A stretch of 27,782 nt of DNA, taken from NCBI GenBank assembly GCA_018398765.1, contig JAHBMJ010001715.1:1-27782 (forward strand). The letters run 5' to 3'. The translations under genes and the position numbers were made by a program. This DNA comes from Chromera velia (lineage: Eukaryota > Sar > Chromeraceae). The stretch's first letter is position 1; each line of letters starts with the position of its first letter. The notes under the pieces were generated by a model. It was not told the origin of the DNA. It made no database searches and was given only the letters and a program-made list of their open reading frames with translations. Below, one piece after another: positions 1 to 9,459 of this stretch.

Positions 1-521
1 CTGGAAAGCCGAAAAGCCAGAGAAAAAGCTCTCAGCAGCTCCCACCACCGATCGATTCGATTCACATTGAAGAAAGTGATCATGAAGAAGAGGAAAAGGA
101 AGTGCCATAAAGCTGAGTGATTGTCACCTCAATTTTGGTACGTGCTCTAACTTTATCGTATCAACAAAAAGTCATATGCAATTTCAAATCTATCAATTTT
201 ACGTTCTTAATCTCTATTAGTACTAGAGTGAGTCTCAGTGACTAGTGTATATACACTGCCACACAGGCATATTTTTTTTACGGAACTGATAAGTTATAAT
301 TTTATATATATTTTTTTAAATTTTTGAAACACACATCAGAAATGTTCTGATAACTATTGTCATGAGAAAAATGATCAGAGTGACAGTAAGTCAGTGACTC
401 AGTGAGGAACCCTAAGAGGTTAACCTCAAATCTTACCTCAAATATCAAATATTTGAGGTTGAAGCTCAAATTAAATCAAATCAAATCAAATCAAATATAA
501 TCAAATCAAACATGGTCACTA
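1..521 (+). mobile_element. TIR DNA element, left copy (partial)
   Basis: This segment is nearly identical to the reverse complement of 7482-8004. It holds the end of the element ORF (stop at 108-110), about 400 bp of AT-rich non-coding DNA, a run of AAATC units and the terminal sequence CATGGTCACTA ending at 521. Homology to the other copy stops at about 521-524, which places the element end. The rest of the element lies outside the window to the left. The two copies are in opposite orientation about 7 kb apart. Confidence 0.8.
3..110 (+). CDS. C-terminal end of element-encoded protein (partial)
   Basis: The last 35 codons and TAA stop of the same small protein encoded on the minus strand at 7895-8308. 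The visible tail is basic (KPKSQRKSSQQ), then proline-rich, then strongly acidic (SDHEEEEKEVP). The start is outside the window. Function is unknown. One of several base differences between the copies changes CAC to CAT, a silent His codon, but two copies cannot show selection. Confidence 0.5.
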   Translation, partial: GKPKSQRKSSQQLPPPIDSIHIEESDHEEEEKEVP

Positions 522-1038
522 TGTGCCATATCGTCTTCAGTGCTGTCGAGAGTGACCTCTAGACTTCAACCTCAAATTTACTTCAAATCTGGTCAGATTT
601 AAGCTTGAAGCTCAAATCAAATCAAACCAAATCAAATTAAAACGGATAGACATAGCGGGAAGGCCCTAGGGCGGAACATATCAATCAATCAATCAATCAA
701 TCAAATCCTATCAAATCAAATCTGGTCACTAATTCCAAGGGTAAATTCCGCTAAATTCCCGAGGAATTTAACCTGGTTTTCTAGAGTATAGGATAGTATA
801 AGATAGGATTTGTGTTTCGATTAATAATGATGATGCATTGTAATGCAGTGCATGCATGATGGCCGATAGACCGATTAGTAATAATAATATATAATAATGA
901 TAACAATGATGATACCATTTTAAAGTAATTAATCCGACCAAAGTTGAAGTAAAGAAACTTAGGAATAATCTAGAAAATAATTATCAAGATTTTATGTATT
1001 TAAGCTCATTTAGTCACTTTGCTCATGATTTTGCTGGA
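522..1038. other. AT-rich intergenic DNA with (TCAA)n
   Basis: There is no supportable gene. It holds the MITE-like relic at 551-731, a (TCAA)n microsatellite at about 680-704 and ATAATG-rich DNA at 820-920. It forms the 3' flank of the phosphatase gene, whose stop codon is at 1039-1041. Confidence 0.7.
551..731. mobile_element. Diverged short relative of the TIR element (MITE-like)
   Basis: It starts with AGTGACC (551) and ends with GGTCACTA (724-731), the same terminal bases as the 1-kb element. Internally it has the same style of CTCAAAT/TCAAATCAAATC subterminal repeats but no ORF. It carries an inserted or expanded TCAA tract. No clear TA is present at its left edge, so the boundary is uncertain. 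Confidence 0.4.
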
Positions 1039-2034
1039 TTATTTCGGGACTAAGGGTACAGCAGCAGGAGCAGCATGTTGTGCGGTTGCATCAACCACTG
1101 CCGCACACATGTTGTCTCCGTACCCTGTGTTGATAGTTCTCTGGAAGATGGAGGAGAGCAGGCCCTCCTGGGGCGCATCTTTAAGAGACTCCAAGGCTGC
1201 AAAGAAGGTGTCCGACCCCCTTACTGCCCCCACCTTGGCTGTCTCTTCCGCCCCCCCTCCCTCTTCTTCCTGACTCGGAAAGTAATCTGGAATGCCGTCT
1301 CTTGTCAGAAGGAGACGGGGCGGCACACTAGGCAGTTCCCCGAAATTCACATTGGCTTCCAGATTCGAGGCTACCTGATCTTCCGGGATGGTGTATCCAA
1401 TGAAGGCCTTCGAGGTCAATGGATTGATATGGGTGAGTGCCTTGCTCTGAGCCCCATCTTGTACTGCGTCTCCAGACGGGAAGGGAATGATCATACAGTC
1501 CCCCATACCGGCCCAAAACACGCGTTGCTTTGTGACAAGAGCAATAGAAAATGCTGCTGCGGTCCGGTGCTGCTCTGGTAATCCCGCCTTGGTCTTCAGG
1601 ATTTCTTTGTAAACGGCTTGGAGCCACGAGAGAGTCGCACGACGAAAACCCTCCAGGGACTCTTGCGCCGCCTCATCCCACGGGAACGGAGAAACTGCCC
1701 CTGCGTCGGACCCCTGTGCAGCTGTCTGCTGCAGGACCCTGATGAATGTGTCCGAAGAGGTGGCGCCGCTGTGGCCGTCTACAACAACCAGAAGCATTGC
1801 TCCCTTGGGACAAGATACCAGTGCCCCTGCGTCCTCGTTGGTCTCTTGGTGGTAGTGTCCGTCTTTCGGCCCTGCAGAGATGCAGAGGGTCCCTTGGAGA
1901 CTCTCTGTGGAGCGTTGAAACAGCCGGAATGTTGCCTTGTGAGCATGGTCTCGGGGAAAGAGGAACACATCCTTGTCCGTCCCCTCCTGAGAGACGGAGA
2001 CAGAGACGGCCTCTGGAGAGGAAGGGGCGGCCAT
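1039..2034 (-). CDS. PP2C-type Ser/Thr phosphatase-like protein
   Basis: A single-exon 331-aa ORF with ATG at 2034-2032 and a TAA stop. The order of motifs matches the metal-dependent PP2C family: NED (66-68), VVVDGHSG (83-90, the DGH metal-binding box), TAAAFSIALV (158-167, near the GSTA strand), GMGDC (176-180, equivalent to GDSR), TRDGIPD (244-250, equivalent to SDGLWD) and GYGDN (304-308, equivalent to the last DN metal site). All the expected Asp positions are visible, so activity is plausible. The family removes phosphate from Ser/Thr using Mg or Mn. The length fits a minimal catalytic domain with no signal peptide or membrane segment, so it is probably soluble. The acidic linker after residue 255 (EEEGGGAEE) is variable sequence. 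It is transcribed divergently from the methyltransferase-like gene. A bacterial-style PP2C_2 subtype is possible. Confidence 0.82.
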   Translation of the reverse strand: MAAPSSPEAVSVSVSQEGTDKDVFLFPRDHAHKATFRLFQRSTESLQGTLCISAGPKDGHYHQETNEDAGALVSCPKGAMLLVVVDGHSGATSSDTFIRVLQQTAAQGSDAGAVSPFPWDEAAQESLEGFRRATLSWLQAVYKEILKTKAGLPEQHRTAAAFSIALVTKQRVFWAGMGDCMIIPFPSGDAVQDGAQSKALTHINPLTSKAFIGYTIPEDQVASNLEANVNFGELPSVPPRLLLTRDGIPDYFPSQEEEGGGAEETAKVGAVRGSDTFFAALESLKDAPQEGLLSSIFQRTINTGYGDNMCAAVVDATAQHAAPAAVPLVPK

Positions 2035-2439
2035 CGTTCGGGTCTAAAAGCGTTGAGCCTTTTTGTGCGCCGCCCGCCTTGCTAATCAAAGAAGCACCGC
2101 CTGCCACATACGTCTTCCACATTCCATGCAGATGCATGAGTGATAATGTAGGAGGGTTGTTGAAGCTAGTGTGGTATAGTGTGGTCGATCACACAGCACA
2201 TCACACGCGATGCCTGCATGCCGCTGCCGGCGCCGAAAATCCCCTACAGGGGATGCATGCAGAACGTCCGCAAAAATTGTGCAAAATGCCGTGAAAGGAT
2301 GACAGTAGCACCTTGCAATGATGCCAGCATTGCAGCCAGGGAATACACAATGGTATGCTAATAGTATTAGTGAAGCTTTCTCAATCACTTTGAAGTCAGT
2401 GGGAGCGTGAAGTGACGAATCTGTGTGTGGTTTCCTCCG
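2035..2439. promoter_or_regulatory. Bidirectional promoter region with paired TGCATGC
   Basis: This is the 405-bp gap between two divergent start codons. TGCATGC occurs at 2215-2221 and again at 2254-2260, with an inverted repeat CCCCT-AC-AGGGG at 2241-2252 between them. The cluster sits at the exact middle of the gap (midpoint about 2237). TGCATGC resembles known ApiAP2 transcription-factor sites in apicomplexans; its use here is inferred. Transcription start sites and a TATA box cannot be assigned. Confidence 0.45.
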
Positions 2440-5400
2440 ATGCTCCAAAAGGCTCAGCGAGCGTTGCCGTCTCCTTCTCCGCCGTCTCGCTCTCATGTAT
2501 GCTCTTCAGCCTTACAGCGCCTGCGGGACGTTCTTTCTTCCCACTTGACTTCCAAGGAACTCACTCACCTGCAGAGAGTCGTCGAGCTTTCTTCTCGCCT
2601 GGCAGCTCTGTCGCCTGTAGACGGGCCGGGGCACGAGCAGTGGAGACAAAAGCAAAGGAGACGGCTCCATGCTGTCTCCCCGTCTCCCACCGACTCTCCC
2701 AGAAAAGGGACCGACAGACACGTGGCGTCTTACCTGAGGAGACAGGGCCTGCCCCGTTTAGAAGGGCACATCTACTTTGAAACTTTCCGGGAACTGCTGG
2801 AGCACTCGCACGGACTCCATCAGGCGCCGCTTAGAGGTATGTTGCAGGTATGCATGCAGCAAGCATCCAAATATCTAATGAACTGCAATTCCTTTGGCTG
2901 GGATAAAGCAGGAGGTCCTTCAAGGAATACACGGTCAAAACATAGTCATTTATCTCTATCATGAAGCTCTTTTCTGCCTTCCTCCTTTTTGCGGTATCGC
3001 TCTCATTCTCTGGTTGCCGTCCGTCTACGTATGTGGAGGCCGACCGCTTTTGTGTGTCCAAGACTGTTTCTGTTCTGACGTTCTGTCCGTTTCTAATTGC
3101 AGGCTTCTTTGCGGAACTTTTTGCCTTCTCAGTGCCGTCTCCAAAGGTCGTGGATGCGCTCGCAAAACAGTTCCCAAAAATCGTTGAGGTCAGTCGGAAA
3201 GGATCAAAGCCAAAGAAAGTATTGACTCCAAATCTCCTCCCTATCTGCCCAACTGAACTGCCGGCTCATCAAGCTGTCCTGTCTCTAAGAGCATCAACTG
3301 GCCGTCGACTCCAGTCAACATGCTGCGCCCATGTCACACAAACTTTTTTCTTGCAATTGCAGGTTTTTGTTTTCGCCCATCTGCAGGGGTCCCGGCAGGC
3401 TTCTGAGATTTGTTGTGGGTCTCTTCGTTCAATTTCCACCATTGGTTGGTTTTTTCGTCTCCTGCGGTTTCTCTCTTGGTTTCTGTTCTGAAGAACACGA
3501 CAGGAAGTCCCCGAAATTATCTGTTCAATTGTGTGGCTATCTGATAAATTAATGTTGCAGATCGGTGCCGGGAGTGGGTACTGGGCCGCACAGCTGAAGA
3601 ACGGTGGCAGCCGGGTTGCAGGCGAGTCTGAGAACAAAATGCGTCTGCATTTGTATATCAGCTAGCTCCTCTCGAGATCATGCAAGCTTTGAGACTATTG
3701 TTACAGACTGTCTGTCTCTCTTTCTGTGTTTTTGTGTGCCTCCCCCCTTCCCCGGTTTCCACTTCAGTTGCCCCCTGATTGATCGATCAATCGATCGAGA
3801 CGCACAGGCAAGAGGCAACAGGGTGCCGGCCACAAGAGGAAAGTGTCGTCGCACCTGCGCGCGAAGCAATTTCGCGGTCATCAGCTTGAAGACTGACGTA
3901 ACTCCAAGGCTTCCCTCTGCCTGGCGTTGACTTCTGATCTGCTTCAGCAGTCAGTCAGCCCGTGCAGTCCCCGATGGGAGAACAAGAAGGCATGTGTGCA
4001 AGCTTTTCTTTTCTTTTATTCATGCCAGACACTGTATGAATGAAAACACTTCAATTCAATTCAATGTGCAGCGTATGATGACAGGAGCGCGAGAGACCCC
4101 GACGGATGGCAGATGAGGTCATTTGGATCAAATTTAGTTCAAGGGACTCAGTGAGGACCTGTTTTTCGGCGTTGAAGGCAGACCGGGAAATTACTTCTTT
4201 CACATAAAGAAAGTTTTATTGCATCGATCGTCCCTGTAATATGCATGTGGGGAGTATTTCTGAATTATATCTGCATTTCTCCGTGGCTCTTTTCGCTTCC
4301 CTCCCAAATTCGATCGAACCTCAACGTGCAGGCCAACAAGCTTTCCTGTCATGCTTCGTGTGTGTTCTTGTCTTTCCTTAATTTATTTTCAATCTCCTCT
4401 GACCGCCAATTAAGTCCATCTTCCCCGCCCTTCCACTCCCTTCCTCAGTCAGTCTCTTCCTTCCCCTCCCAGCGTGCAAGAGGCCGGTTTCTCCATGCAG
4501 TGTTGCGTCTTGAATCAAAAATTTAATGAACAACGACTTGAAATACAGAGGTCATGACAGCGGGATAGGCTCAGGCTGAGTATCGATGCAGTGCGTGACT
4601 CATGGTCCTGTCTCAGTCTCATCTGACTGCTTGGCTGCATGAATGCTTGCAGGCACGGTCGCTGGTTTCCTGTCTTGCACGGCAGTGGAGACTCTGTGTG
4701 GATGGACGACAACTTGGGTCGACGCTTGGCTGGAAGGTCGGGAGGAAGACGGGAGCGAGAAGGAAAGAGGAAAGTGAAGAGTCAAAGGGAATTAAAAAAT
4801 CGAAACGGGGGTCATGTCTTCTGGTGACTCGAAAAGGCGCCCGTTCGTTCATTCGGCGTTGTCTCCCGTTCTTTTGTGTGTATGCCTACTCACAGTCGCG
4901 TATCGAGGAATGCTCCCACATGCCGCGTCGATCAGCCGTCTCTCTATTGTCCGAGCCGGCCAACGGGGCTGGCTACTCCGCCGACCAGCTGGCTGATGGA
5001 AAAGGAAAGAAAGAAAATGAAACTTCTGCAAACCTCTGGCGTGTGGATGGATGGATTGACTTGATTGGACAAAGGAAGCCCCAGTTTGTTTGACGGAGAG
5101 AATGGAAACAGGGAGAGAGAAAGAGATGGTTTTTCAGACCCTCTGATTTCTCTCGTGTAGTCTTTTCTTCCTCACGTTTCCATGCACACAGGAGCACTCG
5201 AGACGAATGGAACCAGGGGAGTGGTCCTGGAAAGCGAAATTCTGAAGCAGGCACAAACTCTCTGAGGGACAGCACAGGTCTAGAGGATTCGGCACTTCTT
5301 GTTTGCTGGCCGCAGGGGAGAAGGGCGCCTCTTGACACTTTTCCTGGTCAGTTCTTTCTCTGTTTTTTTCTTTTTGGTCCTGGCAGTTGCAACTTCTCTG

Positions 5401-5449
5401 TTTCGAAGACTCTCTCCACCCCTGAGGGGCGACTCGAAGTGGCGGCATC

Positions 5450-5481
<32 letters not shown>

Positions 5482-5487
5482 ACGGAC

Positions 5488-5520
<33 letters not shown>

Positions 5521-6693
5521 GGGCATCCACAGCATCCATCCAGTAAATCACAATGTAGAGGAAGAGTATGAGCATTGAAAAGGTGGCGGAGACATGGATG
5601 TGTCGGCTGAGCTTCGGTCAGGGCTGAAAAGATTTAGACCGGGGCCGCACAAGAGCGAGGCTCAGCACGTGCACTTCTGCAGTCTTCTTAGTCCTCTCTT
5701 GTCTCTAGCTCTTCGACCGAAATCTCCGAGTCGTTCTAGTTTCGTTTGGTGTTTCCTTTCTGCGTTGCAACGCGCCATTTTTTGATTAATGACTGTTCCT
5801 TTTCCTCTCGTCCTTGTCCCTGTGCTGCTCCTTTTGGTCTCTCACTTCTCTCTCCCGATCCACTCCTCGACTTTCTCTATCTATCCTCTCCACTTCTTTC
5901 CACCTGTCTGTGTATTCTCTCTTCCCTCTTTTCTGTCATCCATGATCCCCTATCTCTCCCATTTTGCTTTCCCCCTCTTTTTCCCCTTGCAGGAAAGCAC
6001 CTGATTGTCGTCGGGGAACCGAGTGCGCCTTCCGAGCTGGCGGGGGAAGAGGAGGGGCTCCTGAATTCTTTGCTGGACACAACAGAGACAGGAGGAAGCA
6101 GAGGGAGTGGCAGGAGGAGAGTTGTTTCGCTCTCTTTTCCGGATGCTTCGGTGTCCTCTTCCACTTCCTCTTCAGACCTTCAACCTTCCTCTTCCTCATC
6201 CCCTGCTTCTTCTTCTGCTGCGTCTGGTGATTCGCCTTTGTTTGAGATGAACGCGGAGTCCCCGAAAGGGCCTCCTCAAGAAGGAGAAAGAAAAAGTCCA
6301 CGAGACGCAGCACAGCATTTTTCTGGGGTGCAAGAAGAAGAAGACAGCGGGCCCCCTCAATCCTCTGTAGAGGTCTTGAAGGGAGAAGGGGGGACCGAAC
6401 GGGGAACTCTCAAGAAGAACGGAGACAGAGAGGTGTCGCGGCGTGGCCGTCTCTCTAAATCTCGGCAGGAAGAGACGGCAGAAGGGAAAGAACACGGAAA
6501 ACGATCTTCGATGAATTTGAATGATGTCTCTCTGCCTACTGGATTGAGCTATCCGAGTCAGAGCAAAACGCCGTTTCTCTCCTTTTCCTCACGCCCTGCG
6601 CCTCTGTGGAACTTTTGGTGCTTGGAGGAGGTCATGGAGATACCTCAGTGGGAAGGCATTAACGATGCTGTTTACGTTTTCAGACGGCGATGA
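2440..6693 (+). CDS. SAM-dependent methyltransferase-like protein, six exons
   Basis: I built the model by phase matching: exons 2440-2836, 3103-3188, 3561-3621, 4072-4150, 5192-5346 and 5993-6693, giving 1479 nt and 492 aa. The core of a class I methyltransferase is visible: KIVEIGAGSGYW (158-169, glycine-rich SAM-binding loop), VAAYDD (180-185, acidic end of strand 2), SALLVCWP (241-248) and KHLIVVGE (261-268). The C-terminus IPQWEGINDAVYVFRRR (476-492) matches my memory of a eukaryotic methyltransferase family with a W-P and G-E motif pair. Between residues 268 and about 460 there is a long Ser/Glu-rich low-complexity insertion. The substrate is unknown. Intron 3 uses a GC donor. The ATG at 2440 is preferred; an in-frame GTG lies upstream. 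The least certain junction is exon 5 to exon 6, where about four residues appear to be missing relative to remembered relatives, so a small extra exon is possible. Confidence 0.75.
3622..4071 (+). other. GC-AG intron in the methyltransferase gene
   Basis: The donor reads CAG|GCGAGT and the acceptor GTGCAG|CG. Using it joins codons to give VAAYDD, which fits the family. The nearby GT (GTTGCA, 3616) gives the wrong phase and an early stop. The rest of the junction matches the usual GC-AG donor consensus. Confidence 0.6.
5454..5521. repeat. (CAGA)n microsatellite in intron 5
   Basis: About 68 bp of CAGA units with two substitutions (a GACG and a GAGA interruption), inside the last intron of the methyltransferase-like gene. 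The same tetranucleotide recurs at about 13388-13550, 18020-18400, 19134-19150 and 24864-24900. Confidence 0.9.
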
Positions 6694-7481
6694 CGATCAT
6701 GCAATCCGTGGGTCATAATTTCACGTACCGCATGGGATGATCAATTTTGCTACACCCATGGCAGCTTCTGAGCTTCTGAACCCGTATGCTGTGGTCACAT
6801 TATTGCGGAATGGCGACTAAATGCGACTAAGTGGCGAAGCTAGTTGCTTCTGCAATTACGCATAAGTCAGATTCTAGGGTTGGACCACATGCTATTCTAG
6901 CCCGACCGCTGCATATTAAACTCACTTTACATATATACTATGTTTCTCCATATGTGTGGTCTTTCTTAGGGTCCTACACTGCTATACATTAATACAGTCG
7001 TAAAACATAGATTTTTTAAATAAATATATTGATGATAAACTTTCTAGTGAACATTAAATTGATAGTAAAACTGTACTGGAACAGTAAGTAAATTTACAGA
7101 TTTGAAGCTAGCTAGATTTGAAGCGTAATAACCTACTGGTTAGAGCATGCGGCTGTTAACCGCATAAGAGAATGACGAAATGATGGTCAAACGGAATGCA
7201 GAGCTAGATCTCTATGATGGTGAATCTACTTCATAAAATAGTCTGTCCATCAAGGCAGAGTAGAACGAATAGCCGAAAGGCGTTCGATCAGCTAGTGCTG
7301 CACGAAGTGAATCGATCTGAACTGGCTGGTGCTGAATGTGCGCGGCACAAAATCGTATAAAATCGAATGCTTGCGCGGTAATTCTATCCCCGGGGCCCGG
7401 CTAGCACAGCGCTTCGGCACCGCGCGGCACGGCCTGCACGCTCGGCCCGGTAGGTCCAGAAGCAAACATGGATACGCAACA
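6694..7481. other. AT-rich intergenic DNA with a GC-rich patch
   Basis: No supportable protein gene. 6700-7110 is AT-rich and featureless apart from poly-T/A runs. 7120-7190 holds a tRNA-Asn-like relic. 7370-7455 is a GC-rich patch (GGGGCCCGG, GCGCGGCACGG) that contrasts sharply with its surroundings and may belong to the same inserted unit. It ends at the TIR element. Confidence 0.6.
7122..7190 (+). pseudogene. tRNA-Asn(GTT)-like relic, possibly a SINE head
   Basis: The GGTTAGAGC D-arm signature (7138-7146) is followed by a perfect 5-bp anticodon stem TGCGG/CCGCA around the loop CTGTTAA (7148-7164), with anticodon GTT at 7155-7157. The 5' half of the D stem is poorly paired and no clear T arm follows at the normal distance. 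It therefore looks like a decayed tRNA-Asn or a tRNA-derived SINE, not a working tRNA. A box-B-like GCGTTCGATC lies near 7282. Confidence 0.55.
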
Positions 7482-8479
7482 TAGTGACCATGTTTGATTT
7501 GATTATATTTGATTTGATTTGATTTGATTTAATTTGAGCTTCAACCTCAAATATTTGATATTTGAGGTAAGATTTGAGGTTAACCTCTTAGGGTTCCTCA
7601 CTGAGTCATTGACTTACTGTCACTCTGATCATTTTTTTCATGACAATAGTTATCAGAACATTTCTGATGTGTGTTTCAAAAATTTAAAAAAATATATATA
7701 TAAAATTATAACTTATCAGTTCCGTAAAAAAAATATGCCTGTGTGGCAGTGTATATACACTAGTCACTGAGACTCACTTTAGTACTAATAGAGATTAAGA
7801 ACGTAAAATTGATAGATTTGAAATTGCATATGACTTTTTGTTGATACGATAAAGTTAGAGCACGTACCAAAATTGAGGTGACAATCACTCAGCTTTATGG
7901 CACTTCCTTTTCCTCTTCTTCATGATCACTTTCTTCAATATGAATCGAATCGATCGGTGGTGGGAGCTGCTGAGAGCTTTTTCTCTGGCTTTTCGGCTTT
8001 CTAGGAGTGGGTGCTCCTGGGCTTCTATTCGGTTGCGGAGAGATGACAACGGGGTGAGACGGAAAACCGCGCATACGTTTGCTATTGCTGTTGGTGTTGG
8101 AACCATCCTGTTTCTGGGCAGCTAAACATCCAGAGTTGGTAAGTTCGGCTACCCTCTGTACCGCGCCAGGGCCGACAACAAGCCCCTTATGTTGGAGGTG
8201 AATATAGAGAGGTCGGTAGCTTTCCTCACCTGGAGTGATGACTTTCTCAGGAGGGGGAAGTTTCCCCCCAGCCTTCTCAGCATTTGCGTCTGCGGCCGCT
8301 TCCTTCATACTTGCAAAAGTTTTTTCGGGACCTTCATATTTGAGGTTGAAAGTTATATTGATCAAATATTTGATCGTATTTGATAGGTTTTTAAACACTA
8401 GGTCCTCCCTGACTGGATATTTGATTTGAGCTTAAGCCTTACCTCAAATCAAATCAAATCAAATCAAACATGGTCACTA
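7482..8479 (-). mobile_element. Complete ~1-kb TIR DNA element with one ORF
   Basis: The ends are TAGTGACCATGTTTGATTTG at 7482 and the matching reverse complement ending CATGGTCACTA at 8479. Perfect terminal repeats of at least 20 bp continue into degenerate TTTGA/TCAAA arrays. A TA at both outer ends suggests a TA target duplication, as in Tc1/mariner and some MITE families. It carries one minus-strand ORF (7895-8308) and about 410 bp of AT-rich DNA after it. No DDE transposase is visible, so it is probably non-autonomous. 7482-8004 is repeated, inverted, at 1-521. Confidence 0.78.
7895..8308 (-). CDS. Element-encoded small protein, unknown function
   Basis: A 137-aa ORF from ATG at 8308-8306 to TAA at 7897-7895. 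The reading frame is also open upstream to a GTG at 8398. Residues 1-15 are Ala-rich. A central stretch contains RPLYIHLQHKGLVVGPGAVQ, which looks like folded protein. The second half is basic, Pro/Ser/Asn-rich (SNTNSNSKRM, SPQPNRSPGAPTPRKPKSQ) and the end is acidic (ESDHEEEEKEVP). I recognise no transposase motif. It could be the C-terminal piece of a larger element protein or a captured host exon. The same tail is preserved in the left copy. Confidence 0.45.
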   Translation of the reverse strand: MKEAAADANAEKAGGKLPPPEKVITPGEESYRPLYIHLQHKGLVVGPGAVQRVAELTNSGCLAAQKQDGSNTNSNSKRMRGFPSHPVVISPQPNRSPGAPTPRKPKSQRKSSQQLPPPIDSIHIEESDHEEEEKEVP

Positions 8480-9075
8480 ACGTAACACGCTGGTACCCTA
8501 TACTTCAACTGAATTAATTAAAATATGTGTCTAAATATGTAATTAAAAATTAAATCTTAAACGGCTCTGACTGCTCCGTTTAGAGAAATATTCCTATTGC
8601 TTTGATCTAGGCTTTGATTTTATTCCCATATGCCCAGCTAGTAACTAGGTTAGTAATTTCACCTAGTGTCAACAAAGACGGAATAGTCCTTTTTCAGTTG
8701 CTAGTTCAGTTATCTGAATTTACTACTCAAGTGGTTACTAATTAGTCTGACATTGCTGCTAAGGCTTTTAATTATGAGAAACAAAGTTACTGTACATTTA
8801 AAAAAAAGGTGATGTGTGAGCATACATGACTAGGTGGGTGGGTGACCGAGGGTGCTACTGGGTAGGCCCGGTAGGTGAGTGAATGTTCACTGTTCGTTGG
8901 ATTTTAATCGACCGTATTAAATTTCAGGTTTTCCTTTGTCACTGTTTTTTCTCTTATTAAATTTATTTTATATATATATATATATATATAATTAAAATTG
9001 TAACATGGTTAAACATGCATGGTCTTTGTCGCCTAAGCTTTTTGTTTATGTTTCTGTTTTAGTATATCTTTTTTG

Positions 9076-9113
<38 letters not shown>

Positions 9114-9459
9114 GTCATTATGATCTTAAATGCATTGCTGAAATATTGTTTGACAGCGGTGAACGGCGGCGACTAGCGGCGACATGCGGCGACGACGCTC
9201 AAACGCTCGGCTCAAAGCTCTGCAAGCGCCGCCACGCCCCGTCTTCCATGAACCTGCAGGAAGACACCAAACAGAAAATGTATGATGCCTGTGTTGCAAA
9301 AATGCATGCATGTACGTATCATGCAAACATTACCAAACAGTATGCAACTGTCTGTTGCATGTCAGTTGCTGCATGATCAGCCTTCAGAGCACGGTTCTGC
9401 AGCACGGAAGAGCAGGACAAACATCGGAGGTGATTGGACAAGTCTCCTAAGTATCCGAT
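8480..9459. other. AT-rich intergenic DNA upstream of the HNH gene
   Basis: No supportable gene. It has two (TA)n tracts (about 8969-8990 and 9079-9110), then a GC-richer stretch with GGCGGCGAC repeats at about 9160-9195 and ATGCATGCATG at 9302-9312. The last part is probably the promoter and 5' leader of the ORF at 9460. An in-frame TAA stop lies at 9448-9450. Confidence 0.6.

Noticed and set aside
2425-2439. GTG at 2425 as start of the methyltransferase gene
   Set aside because: A nuclear eukaryotic gene should start at ATG; the in-frame ATG at 2440 is used instead.
5746-5992. Upstream part of the 315-codon plus-strand frame as the start of a separate protein
   Set aside because: This stretch is pyrimidine-rich intron ending CTTGCAG; only 5993-6693 is exon of the methyltransferase-like gene.
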